From an uncultured beta proteobacterium (GTDB lineage Bacteria; Pseudomonadota; Gammaproteobacteria; Burkholderiales; Burkholderiaceae_C), in NCBI GenBank assembly GCA_903906695.1, contig CAIVLG010000037.1, forward strand, positions 1-64,000: a DNA stretch of 64,000 bases. Reading direction: 5' to 3'. This document shows positions 26,028 to 34,417 of the stretch, in pieces. The notes below the pieces were generated by a model. It was not told the origin of the DNA and searched no databases. It was given only the letters and a program-made list of their open reading frames with translations. Each line of letters opens with the position of its first letter. Position 1 is the stretch's first letter. The translations under genes and the position numbers were made by a program.

Positions 26028-26097
26028 TGATCTACTCCTTGCGTTGATCGCCATACCCACATCCCGCAACCGCCACGACTGCGGGTCCCAGCACTCA

Positions 26098-26127
26098 ATA
26101 TGGGTCAGGCGTGAACGCTTGCAAGGG
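26098..26127 (-). promoter_or_regulatory. Sigma-32-like heat-shock promoter of hsp20
   Basis: On the minus strand CCCTTGCAAG (26127-26118) and CCCATAT (26104-26098) are separated by 14 bases, matching the -35 (CTTGAA) and -10 (CCCCAT-T) pattern of RpoH promoters. A leader of about 70 nt, containing a CCCGCA...TGCGGG hairpin, runs from here to the start codon. Confidence 0.6.
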
Positions 26128-26164
26128 TGTTCCGCAAGGTGTTTGACAATAATCAAAGCCGCGC

Positions 26165-26599
26165 TCAATCGCGGGCGTAATCGTCCAGCCCCACAACGCC
26201 AATTTTTTCCAGCCCCAGTCGCTGCGCGGCACTGAGCACGTTGGCGACGGTGTCGTACTTGGCGCTGCGGTGTGCCCGCACATGAATCTCGGGTTGCTCC
26301 TGCAATTGCGCCGCCGCCTTCAGCTGCAGATAGAGTGCGCCGCGGTCCTCCAGCGCCTGCCCGTTCCAGAACAACTGATTTTCGGCCGTCACCACGATCT
26401 TCACAATGGTCGGTTCCCGGCTCAGCGGCGGCGGCAAGCCGGTCGGCATTTCCATGTTGACCGAATGCAACTGAATCGGAATCGTGATGATGAACATCAC
26501 CAGCAGCACGAGCAGCACGTCGATCAACGGCGTAATGTTGACCGCCGTGCTGAATTCCGGCTCAGACGGATCAAGCGCTTCGTCAAAGTCGATGGCCAT
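26165..26599 (-). CDS. exbD: ExbD/TolR-family biopolymer transport protein, copy 2 of the set
   Basis: This 144-aa inner-membrane protein of the proton-driven ExbB-ExbD motor has a single TM at about residues 22-44 with the essential aspartate at D27 (NITPLIDVLLVLLVMF), then a periplasmic domain of about 95 residues. The ATG at 26599 follows AAGGGAAACC. It is the distal gene of the tonB-like/exbB/exbD/exbD series but is separated from the first exbD by 465 bp containing a large palindrome, so its expression may be uncoupled. Confidence 0.92.
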   Translation of the reverse strand: MAIDFDEALDPSEPEFSTAVNITPLIDVLLVLLVMFIITIPIQLHSVNMEMPTGLPPPLSREPTIVKIVVTAENQLFWNGQALEDRGALYLQLKAAAQLQEQPEIHVRAHRSAKYDTVANVLSAAQRLGLEKIGVVGLDDYARD

Positions 26600-26818
26600 G
26601 GTTTCCCTTGATTCGCAAGTACAGAACCGAAGTCCAGGCGAGTGCTTGTGTGAGCCCAGGGTGCCGCAGTGGTTGACTCCGCGAATGTCCCCCGGCCTGC
26701 GGCCTCCGCCTTGATTTGGCAAAACCCCAAGTCCACGCTACGCCACGCACTGCATCACCCTCGGCAACCAGAGTCGGTAGTTTGCGCTGCTGGCATACCA
26801 ACCCAGCTTGAAGGATCC

Positions 26819-26974
26819 GGCCGGTGGGGCGCTCAGCGCAGCGAGTTATTGGGGTCAGACACCAATTTCGCTGCGACGCCTTGCGTCGCAACTCACGAGC
26901 CGCAGGCTCGGCGAATTTGGGCTCTGACCCCAAAAACTCGGGGGACAGCCGCGGAGCTGAGTGCCCCGCCGGCC
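26819..26974. repeat. Nested outer inverted repeat around REP-like copy 2
   Basis: The 19-base arms at 26819-26837 and 26956-26974 match at 17 positions (GGCCGG...CTCAGC pairing with GCTGAG...CCGGCC). They enclose the REP-like unit, so the transcript could fold into one very long hairpin. That would favour transcription stop or RNA processing between the two exbD genes. Confidence 0.6.
26843..26939. repeat. REP-like imperfect palindrome, copy 2 (inverted relative to copy 1)
   Basis: The 97-bp unit reads GAGTTATTGGGGTCAGACAC at the left and ends TCTGACCCCAAAAACTC. It is the reverse-complement arrangement of 14248-14348, with the same arms but a somewhat different centre (GCGACGCCTTGCGTCGC-type loop). 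Confidence 0.75.
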
Positions 26975-27064
26975 TGATCCTGCCGCCACAGCGTACGGGA
27001 CCAGGCCTGTCGTCGATTTGGGAAAGATCCATCATCAGTTGAGGAACGTTCGAATGGCCATACA

Positions 27065-27520
27065 TCACTGCGATCTGTCCCGCAGCGTGTCCGAAGCAGG
27101 GTCCGTTACAAACCCGATGCGCGCAATGCCGGCCTGCTGGCAAGCGTAGAGAACGCGCGCCACGGCCTCGTAATCGGCACGCGCATCACCGCGAATATGA
27201 ACCTCGGCCTGCGGCGTTCGAGTGGCGAGCTGCTTCAATTTTTCCTGCAGGCTTTGCGCGTCGCTCAGACGTGCGTCAAACCAATAGCTGGCGCCAGCGG
27301 CGTCGACCGAGATGACAACGGTTTCGGGCTGACTCTGGCGCAACTGATTCGCCTCGCGCGGCAGGCGTACCGCAACCGAGGTATTGATGACCGGGATCGT
27401 GATCAGAAAGATGATCAGCAGTACCAGCATCACGTCGACCAACGGGGTCGTGTTGATCTCCGACAGATCAGCGTCGTCCTCGAAGTCGTCCTCGAAGTCG
27501 TCCTTGTAGCTGATGGCCAT
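27065..27520 (-). CDS. exbD: ExbD/TolR-family biopolymer transport protein, copy 1 of the set
   Basis: This 151-aa protein has an acidic cytoplasmic N-terminus with a short repeat (DDFEDDFEDD), then one TM with the conserved aspartate D29 (NTTPLVDVMLVLLIIFL) and a periplasmic domain. It starts 3 bp after exbB on the same strand, so it is the direct partner of that ExbB. It differs clearly from the other ExbD, suggesting a heteromeric motor or two specialised ones. Confidence 0.92.
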   Translation of the reverse strand: MAISYKDDFEDDFEDDADLSEINTTPLVDVMLVLLIIFLITIPVINTSVAVRLPREANQLRQSQPETVVISVDAAGASYWFDARLSDAQSLQEKLKQLATRTPQAEVHIRGDARADYEAVARVLYACQQAGIARIGFVTDPASDTLRDRSQ

Positions 27521-27523
27521 GGC

Positions 27524-28348
27524 TCAAGCGCTCTTGTGGCTGGCTGCCGCCTGCTGCGTTCTGTCGATTTCAACCAGCAATTGGGTGTGCAGCTCCGAGC
27601 CAAAACCCTTGATGGCGTGCAGCGTCACGCGGTTGCGCCGCACCAGAGCGTTGTAGGACAGCACCGCAGGCACCGCCACCGCCAGACCCAGCGCTGTCAT
27701 GATCAGGGCTTCGCCGACCGGGCCGGCGACCTTGTCGATCGAAGCCTGACCGGACACACCAATCGTCACGAGCGCGTTGTAAATGCCCCAGACCGTGCCA
27801 AACAAGCCGACGAATGGCGCCGTGGCACCGATCGTCGCAAGCACCGAAAGCCCTTCCTGGCTGCGCATCTGCAACGTCGCCACCGAGTGCACGATATTCT
27901 GGCTGAGCCAGTGGTTCAGATCGACCTGACCGGCCAGACTGGTGTGCCGACTGGCCGCCTCCAGCGCCGACACCACCATGTGTCGAAACGGGCTCTCCTG
28001 CTCCAGCGCCTCGCTGCGCCGGTGCAGCGCGTCGGCACTGGCAAAAGCATGACTGGCAGCCTGCACCTGCGCATTCAGCTGGCGTTGTGCCAGCCACTTG
28101 GCAATGATGAAATACCAGCTCAGCAATGACATGAGTGCCAGGATCAGCAACGTTGACCTGGCCACCCAGTCGCCCTGCGCCCAGACCGAACGCAGACCGT
28201 AAGGGTTGGCCTGCGCCGTGCTTGGCGCGAAGATGACCGGAGCACCCGACTGGGCCTGCGCCAAACCAACCAGCACGAGGCCGAGCACTAGCAGTAGAAA
28301 CGGCAGCCGGAATCGGGTGCGGGTGGAGACAGGGACGGGTGTGGACAT
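27524..28348 (-). CDS. exbB: ExbB/TolQ/MotA-family proton channel protein
   Basis: This 274-aa protein has a signal-like N-terminal hydrophobic segment (FLLLVLGLVLVGLAQA), then the three TMs of ExbB. TM2-TM3 contains the conserved IGATAPFVGLFGTVWGIYNAL and GPVGEALIMTALGLAVAVPAVLSYN blocks. It forms the proton-driven energiser with ExbD. The ATG at 28348 follows CAGGAAACC. It sits between the TonB-like gene and the first exbD. Confidence 0.93.
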   Translation of the reverse strand: MSTPVPVSTRTRFRLPFLLLVLGLVLVGLAQAQSGAPVIFAPSTAQANPYGLRSVWAQGDWVARSTLLILALMSLLSWYFIIAKWLAQRQLNAQVQAASHAFASADALHRRSEALEQESPFRHMVVSALEAASRHTSLAGQVDLNHWLSQNIVHSVATLQMRSQEGLSVLATIGATAPFVGLFGTVWGIYNALVTIGVSGQASIDKVAGPVGEALIMTALGLAVAVPAVLSYNALVRRNRVTLHAIKGFGSELHTQLLVEIDRTQQAAASHKSA

Positions 28349-28400
28349 GATGGTTTCCTGAAAGATTGGGGTAAGGTGTGTGTTCATTTGCACTCGGGCT

Positions 28401-29399
28401 TCATTTGCATTTGTCGCTGAGCGCGGCGATCGGGATCGTGATCGCATTGATCAAACTGCCGTTGACATTCGGGCCTATGCAATCGGGTTTGCCGGCGCCG
28501 CCAACCGCCTCGCCCAGGCGGTCGCGCTGCCTTCCGCCGTTGAGCTGTTCATTGGCCATTTCCGCCAGGCTGCGCTGGCGCGGTGAATTCTGCATGACAT
28601 AAGGATAAAGCTTGGGCGCCGCCGGCCCTGCTGCTGGTCCTGCGGCAGGGCCCGCCGGTGCCGCCCTCGACGGCGCGGCCTGGAAGCCGCCGCCCGCCGG
28701 AACCTCCACCTGCGTGATGGCGGCAGGCCGCGCCGGCGTCGGCGCTGGAACTGGAGCGGCGGCGGGCGCTGCTGCTGGCGCCGGAGGCGGGCCAGGTGCT
28801 GGTGCTGGTGCTGGTGCTGGTGCTGGTGCTGGTGCTGGTGCCGGGGTCGCGTCAAGCACCAGTGCCGGTGCTGGTAACGGCGCTGGCGCCGGGGCGGACT
28901 CGGGTACTGGAGCCGGTGTCGTCTCGGGCACAGGTAGCGGCTTTGGCGCAGGCGCAGGCAGCGCCTCGGGCAGCACTTCCACCTGCGCGATCGGCTCGGG
29001 CTTGGGTTGCTGCAATGGCGTCGGCGCGACGGGCTCCGGCGGCACCACCTCCCTTCGGGCTGGCACTGGCACAGGTGGCACCGGCATGACCGGCTGAATC
29101 TTCAGCTCCACCGGCTTCTCGGGCAGCGGCTCTATCGCCCTGGACTGAATCACGCTCGGCGCTGGCGTAGCGACCGCCGGCTCAGTGATTTCCTTGCGCT
29201 TGGGCACTGGCAGGGGTGCTACTTCGTGGATCGGCTCCGGCGGCTTCTCGGTCTGCAGCGTGATTGGCGCCAGGTACTGCACAACGCTGCGCATCGAGCG
29301 CACCATCGGCGCCGACTGCAGCGCAAACCAGAGCAGGGCCAGATGCAAGGCGCCCGTGGTCAGCAGCGCCGCCCTCGAAATACGCGCCGGCCCGGTCAT
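28401..29399 (-). CDS. TonB-like proline-rich periplasm-spanning protein
   Basis: The 332-aa product has an N-terminal membrane anchor (about residues 8-28), a long Pro/Ala/Glu-rich stretch (about 50-250) with (AP)n repeats, and a C-terminal part of about 80 residues (KLYPYVMQNSPRQRSL... ending CIGPNVNGSLINAITIPIA). Position upstream of exbB-exbD-exbD and the architecture point to a TonB-type energy transducer. The C-terminal domain, however, lacks the recognisable TonB YP-x-R-A block, so its outer-membrane partner may be unusual. The start overlaps the stop of the dehydratase gene by 4 bp. The AP region is encoded by a GGTGCT hexanucleotide array. Confidence 0.75.
   Translation of the reverse strand: MTGPARISRAALLTTGALHLALLWFALQSAPMVRSMRSVVQYLAPITLQTEKPPEPIHEVAPLPVPKRKEITEPAVATPAPSVIQSRAIEPLPEKPVELKIQPVMPVPPVPVPARREVVPPEPVAPTPLQQPKPEPIAQVEVLPEALPAPAPKPLPVPETTPAPVPESAPAPAPLPAPALVLDATPAPAPAPAPAPAPAPAPGPPPAPAAAPAAAPVPAPTPARPAAITQVEVPAGGGFQAAPSRAAPAGPAAGPAAGPAAPKLYPYVMQNSPRQRSLAEMANEQLNGGRQRDRLGEAVGGAGKPDCIGPNVNGSLINAITIPIAALSDKCK
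28795..28836. repeat. Hexanucleotide tandem array (GGTGCT x7) in the TonB-like gene
   Basis: Seven exact GGTGCT units are followed by a GGTGCC variant. On the coding strand each unit encodes Ala-Pro. Unit gain or loss would lengthen or shorten the periplasmic spacer without shifting the frame. Confidence 0.85.
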
Positions 29400-30358
29400 G
29401 AAGCGAGCAATTCTCCAAAGCGGCGCAAGTCCACATTGCCACCGCTGACGATGATGCCGACGCGCTTGCCCGCCAGCGGCAAACCGGCATGGCAGGCTGC
29501 GGCGAAGCCCAGGCAACCCGTGGGTTCAGCAAGCATCTTCATGCGCTCGGCAAAAAAACGCATAGCTTCGACCAGCTGCACATCGCTGGCAGTCAAGACA
29601 TCGTCCACGTCGCGCCGGATCAGGGCAAAGGTGTACTGCCCCAAATGCTGGGTCTGCGCGCCGTCGGCGATGGTACGCGGTGTCTCGATATGAACAATGG
29701 CTCCGCTGCGAAACGACTGCTGGCCGTCGTTGCCGGCCTCGGGTTCGACGCCATACACCTTGCACTGCGGCGACAGCGACCGCGCCGACAGCGCCGAACC
29801 ACTGAGCAATCCGCCACCACCCAGCGGCACCAGCAGCAGGTCCAGTGAACCCACTTCATCGATCAATTCTTTCGCCGCTGTGCCGGCCCCGGCAATCACG
29901 TCCGGGTGGTCGTAAGGCGGGATCAGCGTCAGGCCGCGCTGCCCGGCCAGCTCACGCCCCATGGCCTCACGGTCGCTCTGAAAGCGGTCAAACAGAATCA
30001 CCTCGGCGCCGTAGCCGCGCGTCGCATCGATCTTGGCCTGCGGCGCGTCCTGCGGCATCAGGATCGTGGCCGGGATGCCGAGAATGCGCGCCGACAGGGC
30101 GATTGCCTGCGCGTGGTTGCCGGAAGAAAAAGTAATCACGCCCGCCTTCTTTTGCGCTGCGCTGAATTTCGACAAGGCATTGAAAGCACCGCGAAACTTG
30201 AAGGCACCCATGCGCTGGAAGTTCTCGCACTTGAAGAACAGGCTGGCGCCAAGGCGTTCATCGGCGGTGCGCGAACGCAGCACCGGGGTCTGATGCGCAT
30301 GGCCTTTGAGCCGCGCCGCGGCCGCAGTCACGTCGTCGTAGGTCGGCAAATTCAACAT
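29396..30358 (-). CDS. PLP-dependent threonine/serine dehydratase-like enzyme
   Basis: This 320-aa fold-type II PLP enzyme has the Schiff-base lysine at K54 in GAFKFRGAFNAL, the substrate loop SSGNHAQAIAL and the PLP phosphate glycine loop PLGGGGLLSG. There is no C-terminal ACT regulatory domain, so it resembles catabolic threonine dehydratases or serine racemases rather than biosynthetic IlvA. Which substrate it prefers cannot be read from the sequence. It heads the series with the TonB-like and exb genes through a 4-bp overlap, an odd functional combination. Confidence 0.88.
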   Translation of the reverse strand: MLNLPTYDDVTAAAARLKGHAHQTPVLRSRTADERLGASLFFKCENFQRMGAFKFRGAFNALSKFSAAQKKAGVITFSSGNHAQAIALSARILGIPATILMPQDAPQAKIDATRGYGAEVILFDRFQSDREAMGRELAGQRGLTLIPPYDHPDVIAGAGTAAKELIDEVGSLDLLLVPLGGGGLLSGSALSARSLSPQCKVYGVEPEAGNDGQQSFRSGAIVHIETPRTIADGAQTQHLGQYTFALIRRDVDDVLTASDVQLVEAMRFFAERMKMLAEPTGCLGFAAACHAGLPLAGKRVGIIVSGGNVDLRRFGELLAS

Positions 30359-30475
30359 CTTCGAGCTTCCATTCGATTTAGGGTGAGACGCAGAAAAACA
30401 GATCCAGTGTATCCATCTGAAGCGCGAATACGCCTTGAGCCTGCCTGATTGACGGCTGGGCGAAAGTCCGGGTGA

Positions 30476-31021
30476 CTAGGGCTCGATGGCGCTTTGGCTC
30501 ATCAATTCTTCAGCCTCGGAAATCTCTTTTGGTGTCGGTCGGTCCACCATGACCGGGATCTGGGCCAGCGTCAGGGTCTTGAGGGCGACGCTGCCCAGAA
30601 AAACTCTGGACAGGCCGCCGCGTCCGTGCGAGCCGATGAAGATCATGCCGCAGTTCCCGTGCCTGGCGGCCTCGACAATGGCCGGCGCCGGAGCGGAGTT
30701 GAATTCGATGCGCTTGCTGGCCGCAACACTGCGCGCGGCCGCCGCGTTGATGACCAGATCGAGATAACGCTCAGCGATGGCACGGCATTGCTGCTGGTAG
30801 TCGGCCTCGGACGGATACTCGAACGGAATGCCGCCGAGGTAGACCGGGTAACGGTAGACCGGAATCGAATGAAAGGCAACGATCGGCAGTTGCAATCGCC
30901 TGGCAAATTCGACCGCCTTCAACGCCGCTGCAATCGACAACGCCGAGCCGTCGGTCGGAACCAGCATGGCCCCGAGGGTCGGGCCGCCGCGCTGCAGCGA
31001 CACCACGTTGCCGGTGGCCAT
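30476..31021 (-). CDS. Universal stress protein (UspA family)
   Basis: This 181-aa single Usp domain protein has the ATP-binding signature GSHGRGGLSRVFLGS near residue 130, placing it in the nucleotide-binding class. It begins 5 bp after the CRP/FNR regulator gene on the same strand, so the two are cotranscribed and probably respond to the same redox or energy signal. Confidence 0.92.
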   Translation of the reverse strand: MATGNVVSLQRGGPTLGAMLVPTDGSALSIAAALKAVEFARRLQLPIVAFHSIPVYRYPVYLGGIPFEYPSEADYQQQCRAIAERYLDLVINAAAARSVAASKRIEFNSAPAPAIVEAARHGNCGMIFIGSHGRGGLSRVFLGSVALKTLTLAQIPVMVDRPTPKEISEAEELMSQSAIEP

Positions 31022-31026
31022 GCTTC

Positions 31027-31791
31027 TCAGAGCCTGAAGTTGCGCAGCGCTTCGTATGACAGGATCCGGATCTCGCGTCGCTCGACCTCAATGATGCCCT
31101 CGCGGCGCAGGGCCGAAAAGGCGCGACTGACCGACTCCAGCGTCACGTTGAGGTAGCTGCCAATGTCGCGGCGCGTCATCGGCAAAATGAATTGATTCGG
31201 TGAATAGCCCATCGCGGCAAAACGCTGAGCTTGAATGCACAGGAAGTGCGCCACCCGGACCTCGGTCTTGGGCAAGTTGGTCATGGCGTAGGCACTTTGC
31301 TCCTGTACCATCTCGCGACTGATGGCCCAATACGCGACGCGTTCCAAATCATTACACGAGCGCTGCTGCGCAAACAGGGCCTCGTCCGGAATCCGGACCA
31401 AGTCGCAGTCAGTCAGTGCCACCACTTCGCTCATGTATTTGCCGTGCCAAATACCGTCAGAGCCGAGCAGATCGCCCTTCATCGGAAAGGCAATCACATG
31501 CTCACCGCCATCGACATCGGTCATGCTGGTCTTCAAGGCGCCCAGGCGAACCACGTACAAACCGTCGAACGGGCGTCCCATACCCAGCGCGGACTGGCCG
31601 GCCTTGAGACGGCGGCGCCGGAACATGCTGGCGTCCTCCAGATGCCGAACCGGGCCATCGAAACGCAACAAACTCAGCAGTTCCGAAAAATCCGTCCAGC
31701 GCTCGTCGCGCTCTAACTTCAGCGCGCCCTGACTGAATGACGGCTGCCAGCGGGCATGCATCGAGCTCGACTCAACTTGCACGTTCATCAT
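31027..31791 (-). CDS. CRP/FNR-family regulator lacking iron-sulphur cysteines
   Basis: The 254-aa regulator has a cyclic-nucleotide-like sensor domain (about residues 50-165) and a C-terminal helix-turn-helix with FNR-type recognition (YLNVTLESVSRAFSALRREG: E-SVSR). The N-terminal cysteine cluster of FNR is missing; the few cysteines are internal (for example CDLVRIP). It therefore cannot hold FNR's [4Fe-4S] cluster and probably senses by another route. It should still recognise FNR-like TTGAT...ATCAA half-sites. The ATG at 31791 has a GGGGAG ribosome site. Confidence 0.88.
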   Translation of the reverse strand: MMNVQVESSSMHARWQPSFSQGALKLERDERWTDFSELLSLLRFDGPVRHLEDASMFRRRRLKAGQSALGMGRPFDGLYVVRLGALKTSMTDVDGGEHVIAFPMKGDLLGSDGIWHGKYMSEVVALTDCDLVRIPDEALFAQQRSCNDLERVAYWAISREMVQEQSAYAMTNLPKTEVRVAHFLCIQAQRFAAMGYSPNQFILPMTRRDIGSYLNVTLESVSRAFSALRREGIIEVERREIRILSYEALRNFRL

Positions 31792-31853
31792 GATTGTCTC
31801 CCCTGACGGATGACGGCGCCCGGCGAGCGTCGTAATCAACCGTGCACTGAACT

Positions 31854-32597
31854 TTAGGTAGCGCTGGATAAACCGTCTGTAGGGAGTTCTTGATACGCCG
31901 TGTCAGCAAACGGCGCCAACTGCGGTGCAGTCTGATGCAGATCAAACTCTACGCCCGGTTGTACGTCGGCGTCGAGCAGCCGGTATTGAATCGCCAGCCG
32001 TACCAGCGCGGTCACATCGGCCACGCCGAGCTTGGCCATCAAGCGACTGCGGTAGGTGGCCACCGTCTTGGGCGAGAGGTGAAGTTCCAGACCGATGCGT
32101 GAACTTGACCGGCCGTTGACTACCATGCTGACGATTTGTCGCTCGCGCGGCGAAAGCTTGCCGAAGGGATCGATACGGTCCGGATGAACCAGGACCTCAA
32201 GCGCCAGACCACTGACCTCAGCGCCCAGATAGCGCCGACCCTGCGCCGCGGCTTCGATCGCGTTCATCAGTTCGACTCCGGCTGAACCTTTGAGCACGTA
32301 GGCGCTGGCTCCCATACGCAGCGCTTCGGCCACATCGCGCGGCTGCGCCGACATGCTCAGCACAACGCAGCGTGTCGCCAAATTGCGGCGCGACAGTTCG
32401 GCCAGCAATTCGAAGCCGGAACGCCCGCCCAGGTTGAGATCGAGTAGCAAAACCTCCGGACACAGTTGCAACAGGTCCGACAGCGCCTGCGTCAGATCGG
32501 CTGAATCGCCGACCACCTGATGACCTTTGGCCTCAAGCATGGCACGCAGGCCTTCGCGCACGATCTGGTGGTCATCAACCAGGTAGAGACGGGTCAT
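31854..32597 (-). CDS. NarL/FixJ-type response regulator
   Basis: This 247-aa protein has a receiver domain (residues 1-120, DD pair in LVDDHQ, phosphoacceptor aspartate in LLLDLNLGG, conserved lysine in VLKGSAG). A LuxR-type helix-turn-helix follows at about 150-210 (LSPRERQIVSMVVNGRSSSRIG). The C-terminal 30 residues are a non-conserved tail. Its ATG overlaps the histidine kinase stop by 4 bp, so it is the partner of that kinase. Confidence 0.93.
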   Translation of the reverse strand: MTRLYLVDDHQIVREGLRAMLEAKGHQVVGDSADLTQALSDLLQLCPEVLLLDLNLGGRSGFELLAELSRRNLATRCVVLSMSAQPRDVAEALRMGASAYVLKGSAGVELMNAIEAAAQGRRYLGAEVSGLALEVLVHPDRIDPFGKLSPRERQIVSMVVNGRSSSRIGLELHLSPKTVATYRSRLMAKLGVADVTALVRLAIQYRLLDADVQPGVEFDLHQTAPQLAPFADTAYQELPTDGLSSAT

Positions 32598-34417
32598 TGA
32601 GTCGAGCTCCAGTTGAAACTGACGCATGTTCCGCGGCCTGGCGTCGAATCGATCCTGACCCTGGCTCCTATCATGTGGGCGCGCTCGTGCATGCCAAGAA
32701 TGCCCAGATGACGCGTCCTGCCATCGGGCTCGGCCATGATACCGGACCCGAGGTCGACAACTTCCACCTGCAGCGAGCTGGCGGTACCTGACATGCGCAC
32801 CAAAACCGAAGCTGAGCCCGAATGGCGCATGGCATTTTCGATTGCTTCCCGGGCCACCATGAAGGCCGCATATTCAAGCTCAAGGGGCCAGCGCAGCTCG
32901 CTGCTTTCGGGCGCGGCGCGAAATGAAAGGTCGATTCTCGGCTGCGTCAGCGCGCGGTTGCGAAGTTCATTGTCGAGGGCGGCCACCAGGCCGTGCTCCT
33001 CCAGCAGCGGTGGACGCAGGTCCATCAGCACCTGCCTGATCTGGCTGACGGCGTGGCCAATCAGAACCCCAATCTGTCCTTGCAGCCGGGCAATCTCCGG
33101 TGACGGCGCGAGGCCCTGATCAGACTGGAAGGTCAACACCGTTTCATGCGCCATGCGAATCGCCGCCATCGTCTGACCCAGATGATCGTGCAGCGTTTGC
33201 GCCAGACCCTTGACCAGTGTTCTCTCCTGTGACATGAGCCGTTGCGTCAGATCGGAGAGCAGCTCGCGCGAGCGTTGCAGTTCGCCGGCGCGGCGCACAC
33301 GATCGGTGACGTCGCGCAGGCAGGCAATCAGCAGCAGCTCGCCGCCATGCTCGACCTTGGATACAGTTGCCTCCATCTCGATCAGTTGCCCGTCGAATCG
33401 AACTCCCTGGACCCGCCGGCCCCCGCCCAGGCTTCGACTGGCCGTGGCCGACGCGGCAAAGTCGTGCAGGTGCTGCGGATGTGCTGCCCGCACGACTTCG
33501 GGCAGCAGCAGATCCATGGTCTGCCCCAGCATGCAGTCGCGCGAGCGGCCAAAAATGCGCTCGGCCCCGGGGTTGAACATTTTGATGCACCCGTTGACAT
33601 CGGTGGCGACAATCGCATCGTCAGTCGCGTTGATCACGCTGGCGAGTACCTGCCGCTCTTCCCGTAATTTCCGCTCCGCCTGGTGCTTGTCCGTGATGTC
33701 ACGAAAGTACACGGCAAGCCCTTCCTTGGAAGGATAGGCTGTGACCGAAAGCCAGGTGTTCAAGCCATCCGCGTCGGCGGACTCGAAGCTGGTCGTGCGC
33801 GACTCGGCCACGGCACGCTGGTACTCGATCTGGTAAATGCTGCCAACCGCAGCCGGATATTTTTCCCACACATTGCAACCGAGCAATTCCTCGCGACTGC
33901 GCCGCAGCACTTTTTCGGCGTGTGCGTTGACGTATGTGAAACACCAGTTGCGGTCGAGCGCGAAGAAGGCATCGGTCATGCTCTCGATCACGTCGGTCAC
34001 GCGCCGCCACATTTGCTGCTGCTCCCGTGCCTGACGGCGTCGCCCCGACATGTCGGTCACCATCACCAGGCGCGCCTGCACAGCGCCGCGCTGTAAATCC
34101 TGCGTCACGATCTCGACCTGCATCGCCTCGCCATCACCGCTGCGGTGCCGCCAGCTGCGCCGCGCCACGCGCTCGATCAGCGGCAGCCTGAGAGATTCGC
34201 GCAGTCGCTCGTGCTCCTCGGCAGGATGCAGGTCGGGCACGCTCAGTCGCAGAAAAGCCTCTTTGCTGTAGCCATAAAGCGTCAGGGCAGCCTGATTGAC
34301 GCCCAGCATGCGCAGCGTCTGCACGTCGTAAATCCACATCGGCGAGGGACTGCTGCGGAAGACCTCGCGATAGCCGGCATCGATGCCTGAGAACAGATCC
34401 TGAGTGAGCGCATCCAT
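32594..34417 (-). CDS. PAS-containing NarX/DegS-type sensor histidine kinase
   Basis: This 607-aa soluble kinase has no membrane segment. It has three PAS domains (about residues 15-135, 145-260 and 270-390), then a HisKA_3 dimerisation region with the phosphoacceptor histidine in LAQTLHDHLGQTMAAIRM, and a HATPase domain with AREAIENAMRHSGSAS and HLGILGMHERAHMIG. Three PAS units suggest redox, light or ligand sensing in the cytoplasm. The ATG at 34417 is used; an in-frame TTG at 34438 is the alternative. It is cotranscribed with the NarL-type regulator downstream. Confidence 0.92.
   Translation of the reverse strand: MDALTQDLFSGIDAGYREVFRSSPSPMWIYDVQTLRMLGVNQAALTLYGYSKEAFLRLSVPDLHPAEEHERLRESLRLPLIERVARRSWRHRSGDGEAMQVEIVTQDLQRGAVQARLVMVTDMSGRRRQAREQQQMWRRVTDVIESMTDAFFALDRNWCFTYVNAHAEKVLRRSREELLGCNVWEKYPAAVGSIYQIEYQRAVAESRTTSFESADADGLNTWLSVTAYPSKEGLAVYFRDITDKHQAERKLREERQVLASVINATDDAIVATDVNGCIKMFNPGAERIFGRSRDCMLGQTMDLLLPEVVRAAHPQHLHDFAASATASRSLGGGRRVQGVRFDGQLIEMEATVSKVEHGGELLLIACLRDVTDRVRRAGELQRSRELLSDLTQRLMSQERTLVKGLAQTLHDHLGQTMAAIRMAHETVLTFQSDQGLAPSPEIARLQGQIGVLIGHAVSQIRQVLMDLRPPLLEEHGLVAALDNELRNRALTQPRIDLSFRAAPESSELRWPLELEYAAFMVAREAIENAMRHSGSASVLVRMSGTASSLQVEVVDLGSGIMAEPDGRTRHLGILGMHERAHMIGARVRIDSTPGRGTCVSFNWSSTQ

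Larger units (their letters stand above)
26600..27064. other. 465-bp intergenic region between the two exbD genes
   Basis: I see no coding potential here. The region carries the second REP-like palindrome (26843-26939), nested in a longer inverted repeat (26819-26974). The rest (26600-26818 and 26975-27064) shows no motif I can name. Confidence 0.7.

Noticed and set aside
28795-28836. GGTGCT repeats as an on/off phase-variation switch
   Set aside because: The unit is 6 bp, so changes stay in frame and would alter only spacer length.
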